The notes: generated from the sequence alone by a model not told the origin. DNA of 39,329 bases from Priapulus caudatus (GCF_000485595.1 NW_014577076.1:1123814-1163142), one strand, 5' to 3'. Positions 23,603 to 36,043 are shown, counted from the stretch's first letter. A program made the numbers and translations.

Positions 23603-26600
23603 AATTGCCGTTTCGTTCAGAGGCTTATGTGCTCGTTTGAATAAAATTGTAAGCACGTAATTATATATTGTTGATAGTATACAAGTAGAATGCAGTTTAT
23701 TTGTGTAGATGTGTTCTACAATAATTATTTTATTGTACCGCAGGTTTTGGTTTTTCAAAATTCTCATGATTATTGGTATCTGCGTTGGAGCATTCTTTAT
23801 CCCGTATGGGCCATTTTCCGATGGTAAGTAAAACTATCAGATTATGTGAGTAAAAACATCTGGCCATGCAGGTAGTGCCTTTGATGTACCTACAAATGTG
23901 ATACTTCACCACCATACAAATGATGTATAAGGTCATGATAAAAAGTAAAATGTTAGCCAAGTAGTTTTAAGATTTGGGCCTAGATTTAAAATAATTTTAT
24001 TCCATTTTTTTTCTTTGAGACTGAAAGTGGTTTAAAAACATCTCTGATAACCAATTGTCCTAGGAAATGTGCTAATGCAGATTTCTCATAATTTTTTGTT
24101 CTATTTCAGTGTGGATGTGGTTTGGTATGATAGGAGGATTTCTGTTCATACTCATTCAACTGGTCATGATCGTTGATTTCGCTCATGGCTGGGCTGAAAA
24201 ATGGGTCGGTAACATGGAGGACGGTGGTGGCAAGGGGTGGTATGTGGGTAAGTTTCCCATTTACTGAATTTCCTGTCTGTTAATCGTTGTTTACCTGTGT
24301 TACGTGTGTGTGCGTGCATGCCTATTGTGATATTTATTGGATTCATCCATGATGCAATGTAAACAAAATCCAAGTATATGTCTGCATGGGCTTGGTATCA
24401 CTTGTGGCATAAACAGATATATTTAATTATATTTGGCTTACTGAACTTGCTGATATAACTTGCGAATTGATATTTTTTATTGACATTTTTGACTACAGCT
24501 TTGCTGATAGTCACATTCTTCTGCTATGCTGGAGTGATTGCATTCGTCGTTCTGCTGTACATCTACTATGGAGGGGTAAGGGCGAATTATAGTTTTTAGC
24601 TCATCTGACATAGTCAGATGCAGCTTGTAGAATTGCATGAGCGTGCGTGCGTGCGTGCATCCGTGTGTTGGGCGCAAATCTTAACCGCTCGACGTACGGT
24701 GACGATATTCAGGACGTGGGGGGGGGGGATATCCGAAAACGAGTTTGGATGTTGAATCTGGGAGGTCAAAGGTCAAAGGTCAAGAGGTGTAAAAGAAGGG
24801 GGAAAATTCCCTCCTTAACTTAAGGTATAGGGAGGAAATGCAGAATTGCGGCACAAATCTAAACGGCTCGACACCTAGGCTCGTGATAGTTTGTGTATAG
24901 CATCATGGTAGGAAAAGCCATCACTGTGCCGAAATTGGAGGTCACAGGTCAAAGGTCAATGGGGCACAGGGCAGATTTTAGACATTTTCTAAGGACATGG
25001 TCTGACGGAGCGATTGAAAAACTTTTTTTTTTCAGCGGTGACATATCATTTTTATGGCTTTATTGAAAGGACCATGATATGTACTTTCCGCTGACATGCG
25101 AAGAGTAAGTGTTGGATAACCTTTTGACCCTCAAGAGGAGGGTTAAACATTGATTTGTTGACTGTTAACAAAGGACTGAACTGCTTTTGCTATTATTAGA
25201 GCCCATACCTGTGTGAATGTGAGGCTACAGTTGCACAGTTGAATTGCAAAGGCAAAAGTTTGTTGAACAAGGTTTATGCTCCTTAAATCATATTATTTTC
25301 TAAAGCAGTCTGTCTATAGCACCATGAAGGCTGAATCAGTGAATGCTCGCATGGGTAGGCAAAAACACATGGCAGCCCATGGCTGGCACGCTTCTAATCA
25401 TAATTGTTGCTTGCCAACCTGCAATGCACATGTGTCTGCAATGCATAAAGATTGGGTGGGTGCGAAAGTGTAGCTGATATATTTGTTCGAATTGGCTACG
25501 AAAGTCAAACAAGAATAAAGAAGACTTATGTATAAGACGTCTTGCTATGCACAAATGAATTTATCAGCAGAACACCAGACACCAGATGAGCCCTGTCGCA
25601 CTGCGGCACTTGTCTTCTTTTTATCGCTCAATGCAATTTTCAGAAATAAAGATGGTGATGATTAATTTTTCATGCTTTGTCAAGTATTAAATGACTTGTA
25701 TTCATTATCACACATATATATATATGTTATTCTGCTAAAATATATATCTCAATTTCAAATACGTGGATCAAAGGTCACTAGCTGGAAAAGCAATGATTTT
25801 ACAGCACATGATCGATCCATTTGATCAAATAAATTTTTTCTCTCTACAATTTGCCTGTCAATTTATTTTATAAAATATATTATGAGGAGTATGTAATGTG
25901 ATTAACATTAGTTAGGTTATGTTATTAGCCTGTTGTTATTGTTAAAATGGACAGAGGCCTTTACTTCATGATCATGGTGGAGCAGTTCATACTAGGTCAT
26001 AGCAGAAGCTCTGGAGGAAGGAGTCGTGCCGTGCTGCTCTTGACAGTGAGTTTCTTGCTTCTTCCCCAGTCTGGCTGTGGCTTGAACAAGTTCTTCATTA
26101 GTTTGAACCTGATCCTGTGTGTGGGTATATCAGTGATGGCCATCTTGCCCAAGGTGCAGGAGGCCCAGCCTCGCTCCGGTCTGCTGCAGGCATCCATCAT
26201 CAGCCTCTACATCATCTATCTCACCTGGTCAGCGATGACTAACCAGCCAGGTACGTCTGTGGCGCGGTGGCTTCAGTCTAATTAAAAAATAAAAATGTGC
26301 AAACGCTTTACTTGTACATCGAATCTGTCAAAATTGTGTTGAAAATGTCAGCGATGACTCTGACTCTACTATTTTTGTACTGCGGGCTTTGGGTTAAGTG
26401 ATTGTTGTAAAACTAACCACCACATACCAGAAGCGAGTAGCTTTGCCAGCTGACACTTGTTACAAGAAACCAAAGCCACACAGTTATCGAGGCCATATGC
26501 TCGACGGGCAGCCAGAAGAAAAATTAAATTACTGCACATGCGTTCTTACCCAGTTTCATCACTACCATGTGATTCTTTCAGATGCTAAATGCAACCCTTC

Positions 26601-29600
26601 ACTGACTGAGATCTTTACACCTGGACAAGCGACAAGCGATGAGTACTTCGGCTTTGATGCACAGAGTATTGTTGGCTTGCTCGTGTGGTTTGGTTGTGTA
26701 CTTTACTCAAGGTAAACCATATTCACTCTGTCACAGAGTTTGTGCTCATACTTATATTGTATTGTTAAAGTAGTGACATAATTCAATAATTTTATAGTTA
26801 GTTCAAGAGAAACATTGTGCAAATAGAAACGTTTTATGATTCCTGCCTGTTTGTTTGTTTGTATGTATGTATGGCAGGTTTTGTATGGGTCCTTGAAAAC
26901 CTAGAAAGTCTTGGAAATAGGCTAGGGTCATGGGAAGTTCTGGAAACAGGATAAGGATATGTTTGGTTCTGGGAGGTTCTCAAGTTAGAACACTTATCTA
27001 TCAGGTCCACATTTTACCAACACCAAGTTTAATATAATGAAGCTATAATTAATTGCAATCTAGTTATAGCCCTGTTTACTGTCTGAGATGCAATAATACT
27101 TACTGGAAGGAAGGCTTTATTCACTAATTGTTTATAGGAATATGCGAGGTACAAAGAATATCTATGGTTTAAATCTCAGCATCCTTGGAAACAGACCTTC
27201 CTAGAAAAATCCTGGGAAATGCTTTACCTTAAGTGCACAAACCTTTATATGAAGACTGACTGTTACACAACAACAGTACAGTAGCAATAATTTCATCGTT
27301 AAATACATGGAATATTGTTCCACAAATTATGCCAAAATTTGTTGCCAACATTGTTTAATGGTAAATCATACTATGTTGTGTGTTTTAAGAGACAGCAACG
27401 TTGAACAGTGTTTCAGGAAATAGCAATACTATGATAAACAATGATGGTAACATTTGTTGAATCTTGTGTCACAGATGTTAGTGATGATAATTCCCTTATT
27501 GTAGCATTCGGTCCTCGGCTACTGGACAGATGACTAAGCTGACTGGTTCGACTGAGAAGGTGCTGCTGGAAGATGGTAAGCTTGTGTGCAGTCGTATTGG
27601 TTGCCCGTGCTGGTGCAAGCCATGCATGCCATTTCAGTACGTGTATTTGTATTTAAATGTCATGCAATAACGACTTAATAATAATTATAGAATGCTTAAA
27701 TAATATCCTGTTTGCTGACCCAGTATTTCCAGTAGTGATATTGTTGTCACCATTTTCTGCACACTAAGTATAAGCATACATCCGTGATTTTCACATATGT
27801 TGAAATATATTTGGTTACATCAACTGAAAAGTGATTTTGACCAATCGTTGCACACAATATAATACCATTATACATACGCGCATACTCGTTTATATAATAA
27901 TATAATACAATTTCAATAATCAAGTAGTTTCCCAAGAAATTGGTTAAGTGTATATGCTTATATGCTGTATTTTGATTCTTTATACTTGCCTTCTTAAACT
28001 CGGATCATTATTTGAAAAGTTTGCATGATGGCATTCCATTATTAATAACTTAGCAATGTTAAAGATATCTCTAGCTGTGCATTGTCTGCTAAGAGCATGA
28101 GCTACTTTTGAAATATAGTTAAATGCAGTACATAGCATCTGCTTGAGGCAGTCGGCCTGGTTGTCCTGCAACGCGTTCTCCTTTAATAAACAGAATCCGA
28201 TCTGTATGGTTCGGTAGGCGAGAGTCCAAGCCAAGAGGATCCTGAGGGGGCAAAGGTCTGGGACAACGAGAAGGAGAGCGTTGCCTACAGTTACAGCTTC
28301 TTGCATGTCATGTTCTGTCTGGCTTCTCTGTATATCATGATGACGCTAACCAACTGGTACAAGTAAGTGTGGTTGTTGGCACTGGCAAGGTTTGTTTGTG
28401 CAGTGGGGAGACAGAGGTATTTGTATTTCCACATTGGGTTCTCATATGGAATTCTCAATGGTTTCAAAGAATTAACCTGTAGATAAGTTGGGATGCATAG
28501 GAAATCAGTGTTTTCACTGATAATTAATTAAAAGCTACATGTGATGTTGCAAATATTTCATGTAGCCGTCTTTCCTGGCTTAATCATTTTCGTGCATACA
28601 TCTATCCCTTTTTTAGCTCATCTGACATAGTCAGATGCAGCTCGTAGAATCGCATGATTGTCCGTGCGTCCGTGCTTCCGTCAACAGTTGGGCACAAATC
28701 TAAACGGCTCGACGTACGGATTCGAAAGTCGGGACATAGGGTGGGAATCCGAAAACGAGTTGGGATGTCGAAGCTGGGGGTCAAAGGTCAAAGGTCAAAG
28801 GTCAAGAGGTGTAAAAGAAGGGGGAACATTCCCTCCTTAACTTAAGGTATAGGGAGGAAATGCAGAATTGCGGCACAAATCTAAATGGCTCGACCTATGC
28901 TCTTAATATTCGATGTATAGTGTGATGGGCACGAAACCCATCACCAGTGCGAAATTGGAGGTCACAGGTCAAAGGGCAGTGGGGTAAAGGTCACATATCA
29001 GACATTTTCTGAGGACATGGCCTAACGGTCAGAGTGGAAAACTTTTTTGTTTCAGTGCTCACCTACCATTTTTATCACTTTATTGAAAGGACCATGAAAT
29101 GTGCTTTCCGCTGACGTGCGAAGAGTAAGTGTCTGATAACCTTTTGACCCTCAAGAGGAGAGGTCAACATGGATTTGTTGACTGTTAACAAAGGACTGAA
29201 CTGCTTTTGCTATTAGAACCCACTCCCCTACCGGCAAAGTTCAAATCTATTATATCTTATGGCGCAGTCTCCACTGACACGGCACGGCGCCAGCCGGGTT
29301 TGCCGGCGACGGCGAAAGTCCAATGAGTTTGACTTTTGCCGGCTGACGTGACGGCGAAAAGACAATTGAACCAATCAACGTGATTGTTTTTTATCACGTG
29401 TTCTGCTCACGCTACCATCACCCAATGGACAACAAGCACATGCATAATTTCTGATCACTGAACCAGAGTGAAAACAATGCGCGAAATCACAATGTATTTT
29501 TTTTCAGCACAACGGCGCTGCGTTTTGCTGTGTTGTGTCGTGCCACGTGTGTGGAGACATAGCTTTAGTAGTATCCTAGATATATGCTCTGGGCGCGAAC

Positions 29601-30137
29601 GCAGTGGCGGGAGGGCGCACTTGATTCAGTTGCCAGTGAGTTTATCAGAAGAATACCCGGCTACAGTACACGTCAGTTGAGCGCTGTCGCTCTGCGGCAC
29701 TTGTTTAATAAGTCTAATATCTATAGCCATTTGCATACGCACCCCCACACAATCACGTTATTTGTCACGGGCTACAAGCAAAATACAATCGATATATCGG
29801 CCCAAATCAGCTAACCATGCCCTCTAAAATACAGTTTCTATGTAGGTAAGACAGGTAAAGGGCTGTACATATGAAAATCCGATTTGTTCTCAATGTCATG
29901 CAACTTTGGGACATTTCATTGATATAACTGAGCTTATGGTGATGAATGGGCATTTCACGTGCAGTTTGTGATTAATGCAATGTTCGCATTGTTTTCAGAC
30001 CTGGTGATGCGTCTTTGGACAGCCTGTACTCCAACGCAGCATCCATGTGGATCAAGATAGTCAGCTCATGGCTGTGTGCTGCTCTCTACGTGTGGACACT
30101 GGTAGCGCCCATCATGCTTACCAACAGGGAGTTTTAG
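20143..30137 (+). CDS. serinc: SERINC family protein (serine incorporator/TMS1)
   Basis: Ten joined coding exons: 20143-20307, 20541-20749, 23744-23823, 24110-24247, 24499-24575, 26070-26250, 26582-26711, 27505-27575, 28194-28362 and 29999-30137 (stop TAG). All have GT-AG introns with consistent phase and total 1359 bp, encoding 452 residues. Only a short N-terminus is missing; human SERINCs are about 453-473 residues. Conserved landmarks include the Cys-rich start ([18 protein letters not shown]), [79 protein letters not shown] and the C-terminal LYVWTLVAP. SERINCs are multi-pass (about ten-helix) membrane proteins linked to serine-derived lipid incorporation and phospholipid scrambling; SERINC3 and SERINC5 of vertebrates act as retroviral restriction factors. 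The N-terminal CCGS/LCC pattern is reminiscent of SERINC5, while MLIPG is closer to SERINC1/3. The first exon is not established. One intron holds the N-gap, and three hold copies of a dispersed repeat. Confidence 0.93.
20855..20935. repeat. CT-rich low-complexity tract
   Basis: A run of CTCT/TCTC with occasional CA lies in the SERINC intron 20750-23743. It is simple sequence without coding signal. Confidence 0.75.
21051..22317 (+). mobile_element. Hairpin-ended dispersed repeat in SERINC intron 20750-23743
   Basis: It begins TTTTTAGCTCATATGACGTA with a short imperfect hairpin (ATATGACGTAGTCAGATG). It ends GATGAGCACTGTCGCTCCGCGGCACTTGTTT, the same end as the copies finishing at 25615 and 29706. 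It contains tandem AGGTCAA half-sites near 21217-21238. The 3' portion (about 22060-22317) matches the longer elements in units A and B. It has no recognised coding frame, so it appears non-autonomous. Confidence 0.75.
23187..23415. repeat. CT-rich tract followed by (TA)n microsatellite
   Basis: About 150 bp of CT/CCCT-rich sequence changes abruptly to a TA dinucleotide run (about 23341-23414). Open frames across it translate to low-complexity Leu/Ser/Pro and Tyr/Ile repeats and are not genes. Confidence 0.9.
23453..23462. other. Assembly gap (10 N)
   Basis: Ten Ns lie inside a SERINC intron between two TA-repeat blocks. The 40-60 bp on either side look like degraded simple repeat, probably low-quality sequence at contig ends. 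The true length and content here are unknown. Confidence 0.95.
23531..23599. repeat. (TA)n microsatellite right of gap
   Basis: A TA dinucleotide run flanks the assembly gap on the right. It probably belongs to the same simple-repeat block as 23341-23414. Confidence 0.85.
24593..25615 (+). mobile_element. Hairpin-ended dispersed repeat in SERINC intron 24576-26069
   Basis: It starts TTTTTAGCTCATCTGACATA with the near-perfect hairpin CATCTGACATAGTCAGATG. It ends GATGAGCCCTGTCGCACTGCGGCACTTGT. It carries two blocks of AGGTCA-type half-sites (24762-24786 and 24939-24960). The 3' half (about 25141-25612) recurs in inverted orientation at the right edge of the window (38879-39329) with high similarity. 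Confidence 0.8.
27637..27690 (+). repeat. Short retroposon-like tail in SERINC intron 27576-28193
   Basis: The segment (TTTCAGTACGTGTATTTGTA, then ATGCAATAA, then TAATAATAAT) resembles the segment near 6800-6862 and its duplicate near 13656-13722. The TAA-rich end suggests the 3' tail of a SINE or LINE. No body was recognised at this locus. Confidence 0.4.
28611..29706 (+). mobile_element. Hairpin-ended dispersed repeat in SERINC intron 28363-29998
   Basis: It starts TTTTAGCTCATCTGACATAG with the hairpin CATCTGACATAGTCAGATG, and ends TTGAGCGCTGTCGCTCTGCGGCACTTGTTT. It carries a four-fold tandem of GGTCAA half-sites (28778-28809) and a second cluster at 28959-28979. Its middle (about 29225-29600) differs from the copy at 24593-25615 and contains a GC-rich insertion with GCCGGCGACGGCG-type sequence. 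Confidence 0.8.
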
Positions 30138-30960
30138 AGTACCTGCTGCTGGCTAAAGCAGGAGTTGACATGGCCAGAGACCTTCACTAGGCAAGTTTAT
30201 TTACAGTTTAAGTACGTCGATTGGGAAGCATACACAGGTCGATGGTTTACGATTTGCCTCAACCAACATGGACCAACATGTGTTAGAATCCTTGGAAAAT
30301 GTAACCAAATGTTGTCTTGCCTAAATTTCAATCACCGGTAATATTTCCGAGTCAAGTCAACCTATAATGTAAAAGATGATATGTGTGCTAGAGGAACATT
30401 GTACTTATTCACTTGTCTGCTTATATTGGGTCGCCGTGCTTTGTATCAAGCATGTTTGGCAGCATCCCATGTAGCAATTTATATATTAAAAACACGTATA
30501 TCAATATTTATGAAAGGGTTGTGATTGAGATTTGACAAAGTTTTACCTAGCCAGACTTCACACATGGAACAGTGGAAGCTTTGTATGTAGTTTTGTATCA
30601 TTATAAATTTCATTCACAGTTTATACGTATGAGCTTATGCAAAAGATATTAAAACTGAAGCCTTCAGACTTAATTCCTATCAAGTTACGGTTCATTTATG
30701 CTGCATGCCAATTTTGAGTTTTTGTGATGTAACATGCAAGTTTAAATGTTGTTTTCGCACATTTGAACACCAGGAGCCAATAAAAAAACTCGAGTTGTAT
30801 TTATCCATAACCACGATTAAACTGTGAAAATTCATATTTGTCTTAACTACATGCATAATTTATTTCTGACCAATTGTTAAATGTGGAACATTGCAACCCC
30901 AATTTTGAAAAAGTGTTGAAATTAGGAAATTACCCTTGTACTAATAATAAACCACGAAAT
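30138..30960 (+). other. SERINC 3' UTR with candidate poly(A) signals
   Basis: AT-rich sequence follows the SERINC stop codon. AATAAA hexamers occur at 30779-30784 and 30946-30951 on the plus strand and are candidate polyadenylation signals. The true cleavage site is not determined. Confidence 0.5.
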
Positions 30961-31363
30961 TGGTATGTAGCCTAATTAAACGCCCATTGTTACTGAAGCT
31001 GTTTAAAGCCACGTCAGTGTTCTTAGTTTCTACTAAAATTTTGAGTATTCAGGAGTAATGCAATCCGTTTTTCAAGGTTATTTATTAAATATTACATGTG
31101 TTCAAGACAGTTGCAGACTCTAATGTACAAAATATAACATGTAATAATCTTGTAGTTTGTTTCATATTGCACTCCCAAACCCACCTTTTATTCAATTAGT
31201 TGAAAAATTGCAGAGTTAAACATTTTCTAAAAAGCTGTGGCACACGCTCAGTAATGTAATTTACTGTACTCAGTAATGGTTTTCAACAAATATGTATATA
31301 GAAATGGATAGGTGTGCGAATACAAAATTGTGAGTACAACAGTTAGTAAGATAGTGGTGTAAT

Positions 31364-31401
31364 CAGGAGCTTATAAATGGAATTCCATTTATAAGCTCCT
31401 G
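31364..31401. repeat. Perfect 38-bp palindrome
   Basis: CAGGAGCTTATAAATGG, a central AATT, then CCATTTATAAGCTCCTG is an exact palindrome with no spacer. The 8-mer GGTGTAAT lies directly before it (31356-31363) and recurs at its right end (31401-31408, sharing one base). The centre forms a GAATTC site. Confidence 0.9.
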
Positions 31402-34400
31402 GTGTAATATATATACAGCTCATTGTAATCGATGTGTATTTAATTTCTGCTGATATATATAGAACGAACCTGTAGCTATTGTAAAATGTTGTTAGCAAGA
31501 CACGTGTCACACCATTCATCAAAATGCTCTACTGGTGATGATAGTGAAATCCTGGTGATGTATAATTCACATTTGAAGCAGAAACGTGCTATTAGGAAAA
31601 ATGTGACCCATACAAAAAAGGAATACACGAGTTTATACTTCCAAAATACATTTTAAGAAAAAACACGTTTGAGTTAGTCACATACGTCAAAGAAGTGAAA
31701 TTTGTGAACAAGTGAAATTTGAGGCATTATTCTTGGTGAATTCTTGATGACTTATCATCTGGTATAAACATAATAAACTATTGTGCAGTAAAACGTTTAA
31801 ATGAGTGTTTTGGGTCTGGTTTTAAATTTGTGATGGTTTTATGATTACTAAATGTACAAAGCACAAAAGAGCATAACAGAACTAAACTTGTGTGTTATCG
31901 TCTTTGTTCAACTGTCTTTTTTACAACTCGCGTATAAATTCATGGTCTGCAGTTGCAACAACGCGTACTGACGATACCACAAAGTTGGTTATGGGAAAGT
32001 CGGCAGGTTGGTAAAGCAATACCACATTGTGACATAGCTGCTTCCCTTGTCGCACCTAGGCATCTCGGCACACTGCCACTTCCTCCAACTAGTTTTGCAC
32101 ACTAACGGAGCAAGTTTATTCTATCCAGAACGAGCTTTCGTTTGCTTGAAACGACACGCTCCAACGGGGTGCACGACATCACCATGACGACCGTGTCGTT
32201 CGCGTCGGTTCTTGTTATCACTCGCTCTAGTTACACACGTGATAAACATTGCCAACTACTGCGTAGGGTGTGGCCGAGGGACAAACTTGGTGACAGCCTG
32301 TCATAGAGCATGCAGGAGATGGACATGTGATGCCCTCTCGGCTATGAACAAAGAGGAGATGAGACCATAGATAATGACACACTGCAAAGGCTTCTTTTAG
32401 TGTGTCAGCCCAGAGGGGCAACCGCATTTGCTGAATGTGGCTACAGTATAATCTGGCCATCGCGGCAAATACTACGTCGCTATGGTAACTCACAGTAACA
32501 AGTTACTTCTCAATTATCACACAGCCATCTATGTACATCACTATATTAACAACTGCATTTCAACATACATACTGAATATATACATTTGTAAACCCCTACA
32601 AGCACATGTATCTGCTTTCCTGATGATATACGGGATCCCGTTTGGATGCTTAGTGATATTCACACAGTATAAACGATTCCACAGTACCAGCAACAACGTC
32701 GGTAAGTGCATGATACAGCATTATCATCTCAAATGCGGTGAAAACGGAAATAAAGCAAACACCCTGAAAGCCAAGAAGATCAACCTAGCATAGGAAGCAC
32801 AAAGCATATGCATATCATGCGTGCTATCGGAATCAACTCTGTAAAATGCCTGATCCTTTGAGCACATTTCCTCAAAATCAAGCGCTTTGCATACCCACAG
32901 ATAAAAAAGTCTTAATTGCAAGTGTACATTTAGAAAGCAGTGGTTAGTAAACATTGTAAAGTAAAATAAACAATGACGGTAAAAAAGATGTTTTAATACT
33001 TGGGTATGTTCTTTAGAAAGTTTGATAGTTACTGTAAGATATACGAAATAAAAAAACAAGAACTTCACAAATCTAGAGCTGATGAACCGAATGTGACCAT
33101 AGACCGTAGATTTAGCAGATCTGAATTTAATTAAAAGACTGCTGATCATAAGCAACCTATTCTGTCGATGTTGTGAAAGCATGATTAAAATCCGTAGTGG
33201 GCAGTCGTATTTTGAGATACAAATTAGAATGCCACAACCACATTAGTTTACTTGATAAGGGAATGCCAACAGTAGGATGCATGTATCTTTCTTTACCTCT
33301 CGCTGGCTACTTTACCCTCCCAACAATAATTCAGGAAGCAGCCATGCCCGTACCCGTACAAAACACTACAAAATACGTCCAACTAACAAAACGCCTTGGC
33401 ATGTATGTATTCTTCTTACAAAAGGTGCAAAATGAGTCACAACAAGTGCTAATGGATCTACCATTATTATAGCCATCATTAAGTCTGTAACAGGCCAATA
33501 CAATGTGCACGACACTATTTACAGATTCTCTATAAATGTTATCACAATGAATTACACAGTATTCAGTCAAACGTCGGTCATTCAATAAATCCTCCTCTCC
33601 TGACTTTTTCATTGTATCTTGCACTATGCCCTTAGGCGGCGCACATCAAAAACAGAATGCCGCCTGGGCCTCCCGCTGAGCAGAAACTTTGCGACTGTGA
33701 CATAGAATGGTTGAGATGATCACATTAACAAAGCTCTCAATCTAGAACTACATTCGACACTAGGTGGCAGCAGATATCTGCTGTTATAAACGAACAGTGG
33801 AGTTTCCATGCATGTCTTCTGCGTGCGGCGCTCAATGTAATTAAAAAATTTCCCTCAACAATTGTGTGCTCATACGAATAAACGCGACATAAAACCAAAT
33901 ACAGTCAGACGTGTAATTGCTACATTAGGCACTCCATGCACCACGCACGGCAGTCCACATTGAAAACACCAACTCCTACAGTCCTACATCATTCCTTGTA
34001 GAACGTTTATAAGTGCAATGAGATACAGTTGTGTAGACCATAGCTAGACCATGCATGTTAAACAATATTTTTGCTTATAACATGTCATACACCCTCAAAA
34101 CCTCTCGCCGAATCTTTTCTTTATTCTTACTATCACACCCAATATAGTTTCGAGCCTTGGCACTATCGAAACATAACATCACCAATAAAATATGTATATA
34201 ACGCATAATAATATCGTGCCTTCACTACACAGTATATTTCTTATAGGAACTGGACAACGTATATGCCCACAGGCTGTAGCCAACTACGAAACTGGCGCAT
34301 TACCGCAGTCAAACGCAGATGGTGACTACTAGGTCATGGAATCTCAATAAGTATATGCTTCTTCCTTGACAACATCTATGAGCATCCTCTGCATCACTCT

Positions 34401-34599
34401 AGCACTCTTTTCATGTTTTATTGAATAATATCCACATATTACTTCCAATACTGCCATGTAGGTAGGAGATAGGTCCGCGCCAATTTATTGTGTCTGTACC
34501 TAACATGTTTTACCGTCGTTAAATAAAGTTTTTACTTACGTACTACTTACAATACAAATATCAGCAGAGCCACTCTCAATAGTTGCACCCTGTAGCGAT

Positions 34600-34800
34600 G
34601 ACAATGGCCGCAAACGTAGTCAGCGGCAATAGTAACAGCAGCATTTGAAACAGTAATGCCTGTGTCAACAACAGCAGTTCTATTGCCAACAGCTTTGGCA
34701 ACAGTAGCGTTATTAATAGCAGTAGTAGCAGTGGCTGCAGTGGCAACATTAGCTACAGTGTGTAGTACCCTAGCAGTTTCATTATAACAGCAACATCAGT
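34600..34800. repeat. Trinucleotide-biased low-complexity region
   Basis: Irregular runs of AACAGCAGT/GGCAACAGT-like triplets are interrupted by stops in the readable frames. The plus-strand translation is Asn/Ser-rich and broken. This is simple sequence, not a supported gene. Confidence 0.5.
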
Positions 34801-35328
34801 ACAGGCTTTTTCTCACAATAACTGTTTCAGTGCTTATATCCTGCTTGTGTAAGGTAATTACTGCATGCCTGCTAAGTAATGTTACCCGACTACCAGCACT
34901 TAATTAACGACAAGGTTGACTCTGCACTCGTATTCTGCCTATAATGAAAAGTGTAAAAGATGTCACCAACTGCTAGTGGGTATACTACAACGCCCACAAG
35001 TGCTGAGCCTTTTATCAACTCAAGCTAACAATATTTATCCAACCACAGGACACTGGCTGTGCTTCATAGCTATGTGACGCTCATTTCCATATCCTGGACT
35101 AGCCACCACGTATTACCAGACAAACCATTAATCGACTAAAGCTTTCAGATGACAGCATAATGTCGTGTAAAGTTGCTATTCATTAGGGATGCTGCAAACA
35201 TACACGACTCTTACTCGATTCATATCTGTTCTTTAATCAACAGTTTTTGCCATCCTTATGGTTTCGAGTTGACCATCATGCAATGAGATCTTTTAGCAGA
35301 ACTTTCTGCATGCACTTGTCTGTGCCTC

Positions 35329-35440
35329 ACACTGGGGTTACTGCTCTGTACTACTCTACATTTACACTGGGATTACTGCAGCACTATTCTCAGTGTACAC
35401 AGGGGTTACTGCCACACTATTGTCAAGTTCACACTGTGAA
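35329..35440. repeat. Degenerate ~33-bp tandem repeat
   Basis: About three units each begin ACACTGGGGTTACTGC or a variant (ACACTGGGATTACTGC, ACACAGGGGTTACTGCC). It is a short minisatellite and no coding function is supported. Confidence 0.65.
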
Positions 35441-36043
35441 AACTGCTGCACGGATCTGCTGATCACCCCACACCCCTTATTTGAACTCTACTGTTTCACA
35501 CTCAGTGAATTGACTTTCGCACATCTCTTGGAGCCAAGCCACTGGTTTACATTTCGCAGTCCCAGACATGCCGAGATGACTTGTTGCACGGTATCATGGA
35601 TTCTGTCTTGCTGAAGCTGTGCTTAACCATCCAGAAGATGTCACAGTGACTGCTACTGACAGTTACTGGCAATTGGCATGTTCCAGGGCTTCAATGTGTC
35701 GCCTTGCAAATCCCGAAGATGGAACAGCTGCAGACTGAAACCAGGAACGGACTATTGATGGGGTTTTTCCCGATTGATACACAAAAGTCAAAACATTGTC
35801 GATAACATATGACAGGTGAACGAATGTGAACTTTCATGTGTCCGACATGCGAAAACAATACCACGCATGTCTTATAATGTGTATTACACTGCTGAGTGCT
35901 GCCACCCTATGTATACCTTGTAATAGTAAACAGAGGCTGAAGAGAGCCAATAGAGGCTCTCGTTTCCATAACACACTGTCCTGCAAAGCTACTCGCTGTT
36001 ATATAGTAGCAGTTTGCCCAACGGCGAGATAAACCTATTTGTG

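Larger units (their letters stand above)
31409..36043. other. Intergenic DNA without a recognised gene
   Basis: Both strands were read for exons. Open frames such as 32724-33182 (minus, 152 codons) and 33331-33624 (minus) are AT-rich with no family I recognise. At 32600-32702 (plus) a hydrophobic frame ends at a good donor (GTCG followed by GTAAGT), but its identity is uncertain. A low-complexity ACA/GCA-type trinucleotide region lies at about 34600-34800. Confidence 0.45.

Noticed and set aside
24593-25615. Canonical Helitron call
   Set aside because: A hairpin followed by CTAA is present on one strand, but the A-T insertion context and TC start are absent, and no Rep/helicase coding is seen.
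32724-33182. The longest open frame in the window (minus, 152 codons)
   Set aside because: It is AT-rich, Phe/Leu/His-biased and has no recognised motif or splice context. Chance open frames of this length are expected in DNA of this size.
34600-34800. Possible Ser/Asn-rich coding repeat
   Set aside because: It is interrupted by stop codons in the readable frame, with irregular units and no splice context.
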